Source of the DNA: an uncultured Verrucomicrobiota bacterium
GTDB lineage: Bacteria; Verrucomicrobiota; Verrucomicrobiia; Palsa-1439
Direction of reading: 5' to 3'
Length of the DNA stretch: 5,918 nucleotides
Assembly: GCA_903825695.1 (NCBI GenBank)
Contig: CAIKBP010000058.1
Coordinates: 1-5,918 of the forward strand
Below are positions 1 to 5,890 of the stretch, in pieces. The stretch's first letter is position 1; every line of letters begins with the position of its first letter. The position numbers were made by a program, and so were the translations under genes. Under the pieces are notes generated by a model that made no database searches, was not told the origin of the DNA, and saw only the letters and a list, made by a program, of their open reading frames with translations.

Positions 1-1099
1 CGTAGTTGGTCGTCTTTGAGTAGATGGGGCGCAGAAGGTTGAGCTGTTTAATGATGTTGGCGGGTTTGAAACTGAAAACCTCCAGCACGGCTTTCTCAAT
101 GGCTTCATGCGGCACTTTGCCAGTGCCAAAGGTGTCCACCAAAACGCTGACAGGTTCCGGGTGACCGATGGCGTAGGCGAACTGGATTTCGCATCGTTCT
201 GCCAGTCCGGCGGCGACGATGTTCTTGGCGATGTAACGGCCCATGTACGCCGCGCTACGATCCACTTTGCTCGGGTCTTTGCCCGAGAAACAACCGCCCC
301 CGTGTCGGCCCATGCCCCCGTAGGTGTCCACGATGATCTTGCGGCCTGTGAGACCGCTGTCGCCCTCCGGCCCGCCAATGACAAACCGACCGGTCGGATT
401 GACGAGATACCGTGTGTTCTTGTCGAGGAGCCAAGTCGGGATGGTCTTCTTAATGATCTGCTCGATAATCGTCGCCTTGATCTCAGCGTGCTTCACATCG
501 GCGGAGTGCATATTGGAAACGACGACCGTGTGAATGCGGACGGGCCTGTAACTGTCGTACTCAACGGTGACCTGCGTTTTGCCGTCGGGACGCAGCCACG
601 GAATGTGTTTGCTGCGGCGCGCTTCGCGAAGCGCCTTGCCGAGGTTGTGGGCGTACATTATCGGCGCGGGCATCAATTCTGCCGTCTCAATGCACGCGAA
701 ACCAAACATCAGTCCTTGATCGCCTGCGCCTTGTTCAGCAGTGGCCTTGCCTTCGGCGGCCCGTTCGTCAACACCCTGCGCGATGTCGGAGCTTTGTTTC
801 ACAACGGCGCAAAGGACTTGGCAATCCTCGTCGTTGAACACGCGGCTGACGTCCTTGGTGTAACCAATCTCGCGGATTGTCTCGCGCACAATCTTGCAGT
901 AATCGAGTTGCGCCTTCGTCGTGATCTCGCCGGCGATGACAACCATGTTCGATTTGACCAGCGTCTCGCATGCGACGCGGCTCTTTGGATCTTGGGTCAG
1001 ACAGGCGTCCAGCACGGCGTCGGAGATGCTGTCGCACACCTTGTCGGGATGACCTTCGGTGACCGACTCGGATGAAAACAAGTACCGCTTTTTATCCAT
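1..1099 (-). CDS. metK: S-adenosylmethionine synthetase (methionine adenosyltransferase), C-terminus cut by window edge
   Basis: Makes S-adenosylmethionine from methionine and ATP in the cytoplasm, releasing phosphate and pyrophosphate. Reading from ATG at 1099 gives 366 uninterrupted codons running off the left edge; the last visible residues, TTNY, correspond to the AAYGHFGR region, so only about 20-30 residues are missing. Seen in order: N-terminal SSESVTEGHPDKVCD with the ATP-binding His17; SSDIAQGVD near 103-111; first family signature GAGDQGLMFGFA at 125-136; IGGPEGDSGLTGRK near 241-253; second signature GGGCFSGKDP at 267-276 (phosphate-binding loop), where Cys270 replaces the usual Ala; then KVDRSAAY. 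A weak Shine-Dalgarno (AGAGAG, five bases before the ATG) supports this start. It lies 101 bases after the nucleotidyltransferase gene, so it may be the last gene of the operon or have its own promoter. Family assignment is secure. Confidence 0.97.
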   Translation of the reverse strand, partial: MDKKRYLFSSESVTEGHPDKVCDSISDAVLDACLTQDPKSRVACETLVKSNMVVIAGEITTKAQLDYCKIVRETIREIGYTKDVSRVFNDEDCQVLCAVVKQSSDIAQGVDERAAEGKATAEQGAGDQGLMFGFACIETAELMPAPIMYAHNLGKALREARRSKHIPWLRPDGKTQVTVEYDSYRPVRIHTVVVSNMHSADVKHAEIKATIIEQIIKKTIPTWLLDKNTRYLVNPTGRFVIGGPEGDSGLTGRKIIVDTYGGMGRHGGGCFSGKDPSKVDRSAAYMGRYIAKNIVAAGLAERCEIQFAYAIGHPEPVSVLVDTFGTGKVPHEAIEKAVLEVFSFKPANIIKQLNLLRPIYSKTTNY

Positions 1100-1200
1100 G
1101 GATTCTCTCTGTGTTAAAGGAACCAGCGCCAGTTACTGCGTCTGACTCCTTCGTCAAACGCGCGGACTCTATGGCAGGCATCGGAAAATCACAAGAGTTT
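1092..1200 (-). promoter_or_regulatory. metK leader / intergenic region
   Basis: This is the only sizeable gap in the window, between the TAA of the nucleotidyltransferase gene and metK. On the minus strand it holds a weak Shine-Dalgarno AGAGAG at 1105-1110, a strong hairpin at 1138-1161, and a possible 29-residue leader frame from ATG at 1181 to TAA at 1092 that overlaps the metK start by eight bases. A poor sigma70-like pair (TTGTGA, 16 bases, ATAGAG) can be found in its upstream part but is too weak to call. No known SAM riboswitch core could be recognised, although such elements often control metK. The region may therefore carry internal regulation of metK, but this is inference. Confidence 0.4.
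1138..1161 (-). other. 9-bp RNA hairpin upstream of metK
   Basis: On the minus strand GCGTTTGAC, a six-base loop GAAGGA, and GTCAGACGC form a nine-pair stem in which the only non-Watson-Crick pair is a U-G wobble. In plus-strand RNA the same position would be a C-A mismatch, so the stem is perfect only in the sense transcript. It ends 38 bases before the metK ATG. No run of U follows, so it is not a standard intrinsic terminator. It could be a leader structure, a processing site or a transcript stabiliser. The loop and 3' arm contain AAGGAG, but no start codon sits at a usable distance. Confidence 0.5.
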
Positions 1201-1944
1201 TTAGGGAGCAAACAGGCGCTGGGCGAGTTCCAGCGTTTCGAAGCTGCCGATATCAAGCCACTGTCCGCGAATTTGATGGGCGTAGACTGGCTGGCGTTGG
1301 TAGAGCCAGGCGATGAGGCGACCGGGTTGGTCGAGGTTGTTGCCTTCCTTTACATATTGATTGATCAACGGCAGGGTTGTTCGCGGATAATAATACAGGC
1401 ACATTGCGGCAAGCGTGGTCTTGGGTTGCGCCGGTTTCTCGATGAACTCGATGATCCTGCCTTCGCCGTCCACCGATACGTTTCCGTATTTCTTCATCTG
1501 TTTAAGGTCGCCGACATCGTACACGCCGAGCGTCGGTCCGTGCCGAACCGCGTACTTCGCAAACTCCGCAAGCGACGACTTGAAGAGATTATCTCCGCCG
1601 ATGACGAGCAGATCGTCGGCGATTTTCTGCGAGTCAATGACCAGCTTGATGTCGCCGATGGCACCAAGCTTGTCGCTGTCATCGGTTGAGTGATCGTTGA
1701 CAATGGTGATTGGCGGGCAATGCGGGCGTGTCTTCCGGTACGCGCCGGCCCACGTTTCGAAATCCTGCTTGAACTTCTCATTGGTGACGACGTAGATGCG
1801 ATCGAGGCCTGCAACGCCTTCGGTGGTCGCCAGCGCGTGTTCGATCATGGGCCGCCCCGCGACTTCCAGCAACGATTTTGCCTTGTGGAGAGTAAGCGGG
1901 TACAAACGAGTCGCGTAACCGGCGGCGAGAACCAGCAGTTTCAT
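1201..1944 (-). CDS. sugar-phosphate nucleotidyltransferase (NTP_transferase family)
   Basis: A 247-residue enzyme expected to couple a nucleoside triphosphate to a sugar 1-phosphate, giving an NDP-sugar and pyrophosphate, for cell-envelope or polysaccharide synthesis. Seen: the N-terminal nucleotide-binding motif LAAGYATRLYPLT at 6-18, the lysine segment AKSLLEVAGRPMIEH at 22-36 (Lys23), the metal-binding IGGDNLF with Asp118, the sugar-binding EKP at 169-171, and GQWLDIGSFE at 227-236 with a probable second metal ligand Asp231. It has no C-terminal left-handed beta-helix acyltransferase domain, so it is not GlmU-like. The length suits short members such as MurU or HddC rather than RmlA at about 290. 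The substrate cannot be told from sequence alone. Its ATG lies four bases after the ptsI stop with no visible Shine-Dalgarno, implying translational coupling to EI. Confidence 0.9.
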   Translation of the reverse strand: MKLLVLAAGYATRLYPLTLHKAKSLLEVAGRPMIEHALATTEGVAGLDRIYVVTNEKFKQDFETWAGAYRKTRPHCPPITIVNDHSTDDSDKLGAIGDIKLVIDSQKIADDLLVIGGDNLFKSSLAEFAKYAVRHGPTLGVYDVGDLKQMKKYGNVSVDGEGRIIEFIEKPAQPKTTLAAMCLYYYPRTTLPLINQYVKEGNNLDQPGRLIAWLYQRQPVYAHQIRGQWLDIGSFETLELAQRLFAP

Positions 1945-1948
1945 GGGA

Positions 1949-3715
1949 TCAGGCGAGCAGGTCCGGGTCTATCCGCTGGAGCAGCGCGGTGAGCATGGCG
2001 GTTACTTCGCGGCCACGGGTTGCGTGCAGGGCTGCTACGGCCAGTTCCTGGGCCTCGGACATGGTTAAACGGCGGACTACATCCTTGATACGAGGCAAGC
2101 TTGTAGGCGCGAGACTGAGCTCATCAATACCCATGCCGACAAGCAACGGGATATATAGCGGATCACCGGCGATTTCGCCGCACACGCCGATCCAGATGTT
2201 GTTGTTGTGGGCAGCTTCGACGCAGTTGCGGATGAGCCGCAGGATGGCGGGATGGGTCGGCTCATACAGGTTCGCGACCTTCTCATTCACGCGATCTACT
2301 GCCATCGTGTACTGAATGAGGTCGTTGCTGCCGATGCTGAAAAAGTCCACTTCATTGGCCATGGTCTCCGCCGTCAGGGCCGCTGACGGCACTTCTAACA
2401 TCGCCCCGACCTGAACATTCTCATCGAACGAAATCTTTTCTCTGCGGAGATCGGCCATGACTTCGTCGAGGATTTCGTTGGCGCGTATGAGTTCGGCCAC
2501 ACCGCTGATCATTGGATACATGATCTTTACGTTACCTTCCGCACTGGCGCGGAGGATGGCGCGCAGTTGTGTTTTGAAGATATCGGGACGCGCAAGGCAG
2601 AAACGGATGGCGCGACAACCGAGGAATGGATTAATCTCGGTCGGCGCCTCTTCCGCGCTGTGGAACTTGTCGCCGCCGAGGTCGAGCGTGCGGATGATGA
2701 CGGCGTGCGGTTTCACATCGTGGGCCACACGGACGTATTTCTCATATTGCTCCTGCTCGTTTGGGAACTCCTTGCGATTGAGATAGAGGAACTCGGTGCG
2801 AAACAGGCCAACGCCTTCAGCGCCACCTTTTTTCAACATGGGTATGTCATCGGGCGACTCGATGTTACCGGCGAGGGTGATTCGGTGTCCGTCGAGAGTG
2901 ACTGCGGGCTGGTCACGCAAGGCAGCGAGGCGCTCTTCGATGGTGTGGTGTTTGACCTCCAATTCACCATATATAGAAAAAGTCTGCTCGCTGGGAAAGA
3001 TGATGAGCGACCCGCCGTAACCGTCGAGAATCGCCATGTCGCCGGTGCGGAGATGCTGGCTCGCATCGCGCAGCCCCACGATGGCAGGTAGATTCATGGA
3101 ACGTGCCAGGATCGCGGTGTGCGAAGTGTGACTGCCAACATCGGTGGCAAACCCCACGATGTGCTGGCGGTCTAGCGACGAGGTGTCCGACGGCGAAAGG
3201 TCGTAGGCGATGATGATGGTGTTCAGGGGCAGATTATGCAGGGTGCGGGTTTCTCGCCCCAGAAGGTTGCGCAGAATGCGGCGGGTAACGTCCTGCACGT
3301 CCATCGCCCGTTCTCGGAGGAACTCATCGGGGAGTTCCGCAAGCGTCTTGACGTACTTGCGCGTCACTTCGTTGAAAATGAATTCGACGTTCTTTTTTTC
3401 CTGATTCAAACGGGTGATGACTGGCTCTATGAGCGCGGGATCTTGCGTGATGGACAAGTGGACGTCGAGTATGCTGGTCGGCGCGGCAGGGCCAATGCCC
3501 GTGGCGATGCGTTGCTGCAGCTCATGCAGTTGTTGGTGCGTTACGATCAGGGCCTGCTCGAACCGGGCGATCTCCTGCGGCACCTGCTCCGGCGTTATGT
3601 CGTAGTTCGGGACGACTTCTTCAGCCACGTTGTAAACGAAGATCGTCCCACGCGCGACGCCAGGCGAAACACCGATGCCTGAATACACACGTTCTTGTTT
3701 GATTGGCTCACTCAT
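1949..3715 (-). CDS. ptsI: phosphoenolpyruvate-protein phosphotransferase, Enzyme I of the PTS
   Basis: Transfers phosphate from PEP to its own histidine and then to HPr; cytoplasmic, dimeric in known members. The 588 residues match full-length EI. Seen: N-terminal GIGVSPGVARG; phosphohistidine motif TSHTAILARS with active His199; AIVG at 211-214; PEP-binding arginines in GLFRTEF (Arg306), IIRTLDLGGDK (Arg342) and GCRAIR; metal ligands Glu441 in MLEVPSAA and Asp465 in IGSNDLIQY; active Cys512 in GVCGEIAGD. All expected catalytic residues are present, at a constant +10 offset from E. coli EI. The active-site run reads GSHTSHT, with a second histidine three residues upstream where many EIs have GGRTSHT. 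The ATG at 3715 was chosen; an in-frame TTG two codons upstream (3721) is possible but less likely. There is no well-placed Shine-Dalgarno and only 14 bases separate it from ptsH, so coupling is likely. Confidence 0.97.
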   Translation of the reverse strand: MSEPIKQERVYSGIGVSPGVARGTIFVYNVAEEVVPNYDITPEQVPQEIARFEQALIVTHQQLHELQQRIATGIGPAAPTSILDVHLSITQDPALIEPVITRLNQEKKNVEFIFNEVTRKYVKTLAELPDEFLRERAMDVQDVTRRILRNLLGRETRTLHNLPLNTIIIAYDLSPSDTSSLDRQHIVGFATDVGSHTSHTAILARSMNLPAIVGLRDASQHLRTGDMAILDGYGGSLIIFPSEQTFSIYGELEVKHHTIEERLAALRDQPAVTLDGHRITLAGNIESPDDIPMLKKGGAEGVGLFRTEFLYLNRKEFPNEQEQYEKYVRVAHDVKPHAVIIRTLDLGGDKFHSAEEAPTEINPFLGCRAIRFCLARPDIFKTQLRAILRASAEGNVKIMYPMISGVAELIRANEILDEVMADLRREKISFDENVQVGAMLEVPSAALTAETMANEVDFFSIGSNDLIQYTMAVDRVNEKVANLYEPTHPAILRLIRNCVEAAHNNNIWIGVCGEIAGDPLYIPLLVGMGIDELSLAPTSLPRIKDVVRRLTMSEAQELAVAALHATRGREVTAMLTALLQRIDPDLLA

Positions 3716-3729
3716 TCCCAAAATTCGTT

Positions 3730-4038
3730 TCAGTTCTCGCCAAACTTGCTCGCAAACAGTTCCTCAAGGCTCTTGATGGCCGCCTCGGCGTCGCGGCCCG
3801 TTGCGATCAGCTTCAATCTGGAGCCATGCGCGGCGCCCAGCATCAGCAAACCCATGATACTCTTGCCATTGACCTGTTCGCCATCCTTTTCAATTATGAT
3901 ATCGCTCTCAAATTTGTTGGCCAGCCTGACGAATGCCGCTGCGGGCCGCGCATGGATGCCCAGTTGATTGGTTACCGTGACTTCCCTGGTCACGGTGGCC
4001 GCTGGTGCCTTGTCTTCCGGTTTTCGACGTTGAAGCAT
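3730..4038 (-). CDS. ptsH: HPr, phosphocarrier protein, with N-terminal extension
   Basis: Small phosphocarrier that accepts phosphate from EI on a histidine and is phosphorylated on a serine by HPr kinase. Seen: TVTNQLGIHARPAAAFVRLA with active His29 (His15 of classical HPr) and NGKSIMGLLMLGAA with regulatory Ser60 (Ser46 of classical HPr); the spacing of 31 residues is exactly canonical. It has 102 residues rather than about 87, because some 14 extra N-terminal residues (MLQRRKPEDKAPAA, basic then Ala/Pro-rich) precede the domain. The ATG is supported by an AGGA eight bases upstream that overlaps the hprK stop codon. A GTG at 3993 would give a classical-length HPr but has no well-placed ribosome site. 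It is flanked by its kinase gene (10 bases upstream) and ptsI. The presence of Ser60 and of HprK indicates dual His/Ser phosphorylation. Confidence 0.96.
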   Translation of the reverse strand: MLQRRKPEDKAPAATVTREVTVTNQLGIHARPAAAFVRLANKFESDIIIEKDGEQVNGKSIMGLLMLGAAHGSRLKLIATGRDAEAAIKSLEELFASKFGEN

Positions 4039-4046
4039 GATCCGCG

Positions 4047-4050
4047 TCCT
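4047..4050 (-). promoter_or_regulatory. ptsH ribosome binding site overlapping the hprK stop
   Basis: The minus strand reads TTAGGACGCGGATCATG. The AGGA is eight bases before the ptsH ATG and shares its first bases with the TAG stop of hprK. This supports the ATG as the real start and implies that ribosomes finishing hprK can reload directly on ptsH. Confidence 0.65.
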
Positions 4051-5002
4051 AAGATTGTGGCGTCCGCATCCGCTCTATCAACCGCTCGTTGAACTCACGC
4101 GCTGCGTTATGGCCCAGGCTTTTGAGTTTTTGGTCCAGTGCAGCCACTTCGATCAGCCGGCCTATATCGCGACCCGGCAGGACGGGAATGGACACGTGTG
4201 GTAGCGCCATGCCGAGGATAGTATAGCTATGTTGATCGATGCCGATGCGATCCACCTCCTCCACCTTGCTCCATTCCATCAGCGTCACCACCAGATCCAG
4301 GCGTTTCTCGGGCCGGACAGCGGCCACACCGAACACCGCCGGTACGTTGATGATACCAAGCCCGCGCACCTCCATATGATAGCGGGTGGTTTCAGACGAT
4401 GTGCCGATCAATTCACGGCCCTCGAACAGGCGAACGCGGGTGACGTCATCGCTCACCAAACTGTAGCCACGTTCGAGAAGCGCCAGCACCGCTTCGCTTT
4501 TGCCAACGCCGCTTTCGCCCCGTATGAGCACGCCGATGCCAAGAATGTCCACCATCGAGCCGTGCTCGCTGACGTGCGGCGCGAAGTCCAATTCCAGCGC
4601 TATCGTGGCCGCGTTCACGAACTTCACGGTGATCATCTTGGTTTTAAAAAGCGGCACGCGGTATTCATCCGCCATTTGTTGCATGCGCGGCGGCGGGGTG
4701 TTGTTACGGGCGAATACCAAACACGGAATCTTGGACTTCAGTAACCGCCTGATGCGTTTGGTGGCCTCGGTCTCGCCGAGGGATTTCAGGAAAGCGAACT
4801 CAGCCGCGCCGATGACCTGCACGCGTTTGTATGCAAAATACCTGTACGACCCTGCCAGCGCCAGACCGGGGCGGTGCACCGCGCCCTCGGTAATCCGATT
4901 GGAAATGCCCGCACCGCCCGCGACCAGTTGGATCTGCAACTTGTCGGCGTGGTTCAGAAAGAACTGCTCGACAGTAACGATGGGTACAGATGATTGTGGC
5001 AT
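4049..5002 (-). CDS. hprK: HPr kinase/phosphorylase
   Basis: Bifunctional enzyme that phosphorylates HPr on its regulatory serine and can reverse this with inorganic phosphate; hexameric in studied members. The 317 residues match the usual 310-320. An N-terminal domain (about 1-135) precedes the kinase domain. Seen: EHGSMVDILGIGVLI with catalytic His147; the P-loop GESGVGKS at 162-169 (Lys168); LVSDDV with Asp185 and Asp186; the HprK signature MEVRGLGIINVPAVFG at 210-225; and IPVLPGRDIGRLIEVAA in the C-terminal part. The spacing His147-Lys168-Asp186 equals that of His140-Lys161-Asp179 in Bacillus subtilis HprK, so the enzyme looks intact. The start is supported by a GAGGAA overlapping the hpf stop. 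Adjacency to ptsH identifies its substrate. In diderms HprK often serves regulation rather than classical sugar catabolite repression; the target here is unknown. Confidence 0.97.
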   Translation of the reverse strand: MPQSSVPIVTVEQFFLNHADKLQIQLVAGGAGISNRITEGAVHRPGLALAGSYRYFAYKRVQVIGAAEFAFLKSLGETEATKRIRRLLKSKIPCLVFARNNTPPPRMQQMADEYRVPLFKTKMITVKFVNAATIALELDFAPHVSEHGSMVDILGIGVLIRGESGVGKSEAVLALLERGYSLVSDDVTRVRLFEGRELIGTSSETTRYHMEVRGLGIINVPAVFGVAAVRPEKRLDLVVTLMEWSKVEEVDRIGIDQHSYTILGMALPHVSIPVLPGRDIGRLIEVAALDQKLKSLGHNAAREFNERLIERMRTPQS

Positions 5003-5009
5003 GTGCGGG

Positions 5010-5015
5010 TTCCTC
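5010..5015 (-). promoter_or_regulatory. hprK ribosome binding site overlapping the hpf stop
   Basis: The minus strand reads TGAGGAACCCGCACATG. GAGGAA lies seven bases before the hprK ATG and overlaps the TGA of hpf, fixing the start at 5002 and suggesting translational coupling of the two genes. Confidence 0.65.
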
Positions 5016-5562
5016 AGGCTAAAGATGGCTCGATTAGGCCGAACTGACCATTTTTCCGTCGGTACAACACGTTGAGCTTTTCGGAGTCGGCGTTTAGGAA
5101 GACTAGAAACTGACGGTGATCCACGAGTTCGAGTTGGAGTACCGCTTCGTCCACGTACATCGGTTTGAGCGGGAACTGTTCCGTATGCACAACATGGGTC
5201 GTTCCGTCTTCTGCCTCCAAATCATGCGTCAAAACATGTTCTTCGAGGTGCCGCGGCGCGAATTTTCGCGGACGATGATTCTGCATGCGGGTCTTGTACT
5301 TGCGCAATTGCCTCGTCACCTTATCGGTGACTTTGTCGATCGACGCATACAAATCTTCGCTGACTTCTCGCGCCTCGATGGTGATGTGGTTGCCGCACTG
5401 CAACACCAGTTCGGCAATGTGCCGGAATTTTTCTACATCGAGAATAAAGTGCGCGCTGAGGATGCGCGGAAAATCTATACCGATGCTTTCCACCTTCTTG
5501 GCTGCGTAATCTTTGATGGCTGGTGTCGCAGCCACGTGCCGACCTGTCACAGTAATGTCCAT
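5014..5562 (-). CDS. hpf: ribosome hibernation promoting factor, long form
   Basis: Binds the small ribosomal subunit in the decoding region during stress or stationary phase and pairs two 70S ribosomes into inactive 100S particles. The 182-residue product has an N-terminal S30AE domain (about 1-95: MDITVTGRHVAATPAIKDYA, then an HFILDVEKFRHIAELVL strand-helix core and DLYASIDKVTDKVTRQLRKYK), a basic linker rich in Arg, Lys and His (about 88-108), and a C-terminal dimerisation domain (about 125-178: EQFPLKPMYVDEAVLQLEL, then NVLYRRKNGQFGLIEP). That second domain defines the long HPF, unlike the short HPF/YfiA pair of gammaproteobacteria. The ATG at 5562 begins the conserved domain and has a good Shine-Dalgarno; an ATG at 5619 would add 19 unrelated residues overlapping lptB. 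Location downstream of lptB is conserved in many diderms. Confidence 0.96.
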   Translation of the reverse strand: MDITVTGRHVAATPAIKDYAAKKVESIGIDFPRILSAHFILDVEKFRHIAELVLQCGNHITIEAREVSEDLYASIDKVTDKVTRQLRKYKTRMQNHRPRKFAPRHLEEHVLTHDLEAEDGTTHVVHTEQFPLKPMYVDEAVLQLELVDHRQFLVFLNADSEKLNVLYRRKNGQFGLIEPSLA

Positions 5563-5570
5563 GTTTCTAT

Positions 5571-5577
5571 CCCCTCT
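5571..5577 (-). promoter_or_regulatory. hpf ribosome binding site
   Basis: AGAGGGG on the minus strand, eight bases before the ATG at 5562, is the strongest Shine-Dalgarno in the window. It decides the hpf start in favour of 5562 over the in-frame ATG at 5619. Confidence 0.75.
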
Positions 5578-5596
5578 TCCTGGATCAAAACATACG

Positions 5597-5890
5597 TCAC
5601 ATACGAAACCGCGGTCCAAGGTACAACTCGCGACTCTTGGGGTCGTCGATCAAAAACTGGCTCGTGCCTTCTCTCTCGACCTTGCCCTCGCAGATCAAAT
5701 ATGCGCGGTCAACTATCGATAGCGTCTCGCGCACGTTGTGGTCCGTAACGAGAATGCCAAGCCCTTTCCGCTTTAACTCAGCGATGATCTGCTGCACCTC
5801 ATAGACCGCGATCGGGTCCACGCCGCTGCCAAACGTGAAGAAAGCTCTGGCCCACGCCTGGGGCGCTACCATCGGCTTCCATACTCTCAT
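5597..5890 (-). CDS. lptB: LPS export ABC transporter ATPase LptB, C-terminal part only; upstream sequence aberrant
   Basis: LptB is the cytoplasmic ATPase of the LptB2FGC complex that extracts lipopolysaccharide from the inner membrane and pushes it to the outer membrane. Only its last 76 residues are recognisable (5597-5827): D-loop SGVDPIAVYEVQQII, H-loop ILVTDHNVRETL with the switch histidine, the strand DRAYLICEGKV, and the LptB-type tail YLGPRFRM, very like YLGEDFRL of E. coli LptB. Directly upstream an intact gene should encode the Walker B segment LLDEP and, before it, the LSGGE signature. Instead the frame reads FFTFG and unrelated residues, and it is closed by an in-frame TAA at 5912-5914. 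The ATG at 5890 is therefore unlikely to be the native start. It could be an assembly chimera, an insertion or a true pseudogene. The stop lies 34 bases before hpf, the usual neighbour. Confidence 0.8.
   Translation of the reverse strand: MRVWKPMVAPQAWARAFFTFGSGVDPIAVYEVQQIIAELKRKGLGILVTDHNVRETLSIVDRAYLICEGKVEREGTSQFLIDDPKSRELYLGPRFRM

Noticed and set aside
107..1075. A 322-codon open frame on the plus strand
   Set aside because: It lies wholly antisense to metK, whose signatures are intact; its translation shows no recognisable family and it arises from the codon bias of the real gene.
1138..1161. Intrinsic terminator between the nucleotidyltransferase and metK genes
   Set aside because: The hairpin is followed by AGTAACTGGC on the sense strand, with no U-tract, so it does not fit the Rho-independent pattern.
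1100..1200. SAM riboswitch upstream of metK
   Set aside because: The gap is about 100 bases, and no SAM-I, SAM-II or SAM/SAH type core could be recognised by eye; a covariance-model search would settle it.
3716..3721. TTG start for ptsI two codons upstream of the ATG
   Set aside because: Neither has a clear ribosome site, and ATG at 3715 gives the standard EI length; the TTG would add only Met-Gly.
5563..5619. Upstream ATG start for hpf at 5619
   Set aside because: It would add 19 residues with no family similarity and overlap lptB; the ATG at 5562 has a strong ribosome site and matches the domain start.
5116..5748. A 210-codon open frame on the plus strand across hpf and lptB
   Set aside because: It is antisense to two genes with clear domain motifs, has no recognisable domain, and crosses the junction between two genes.
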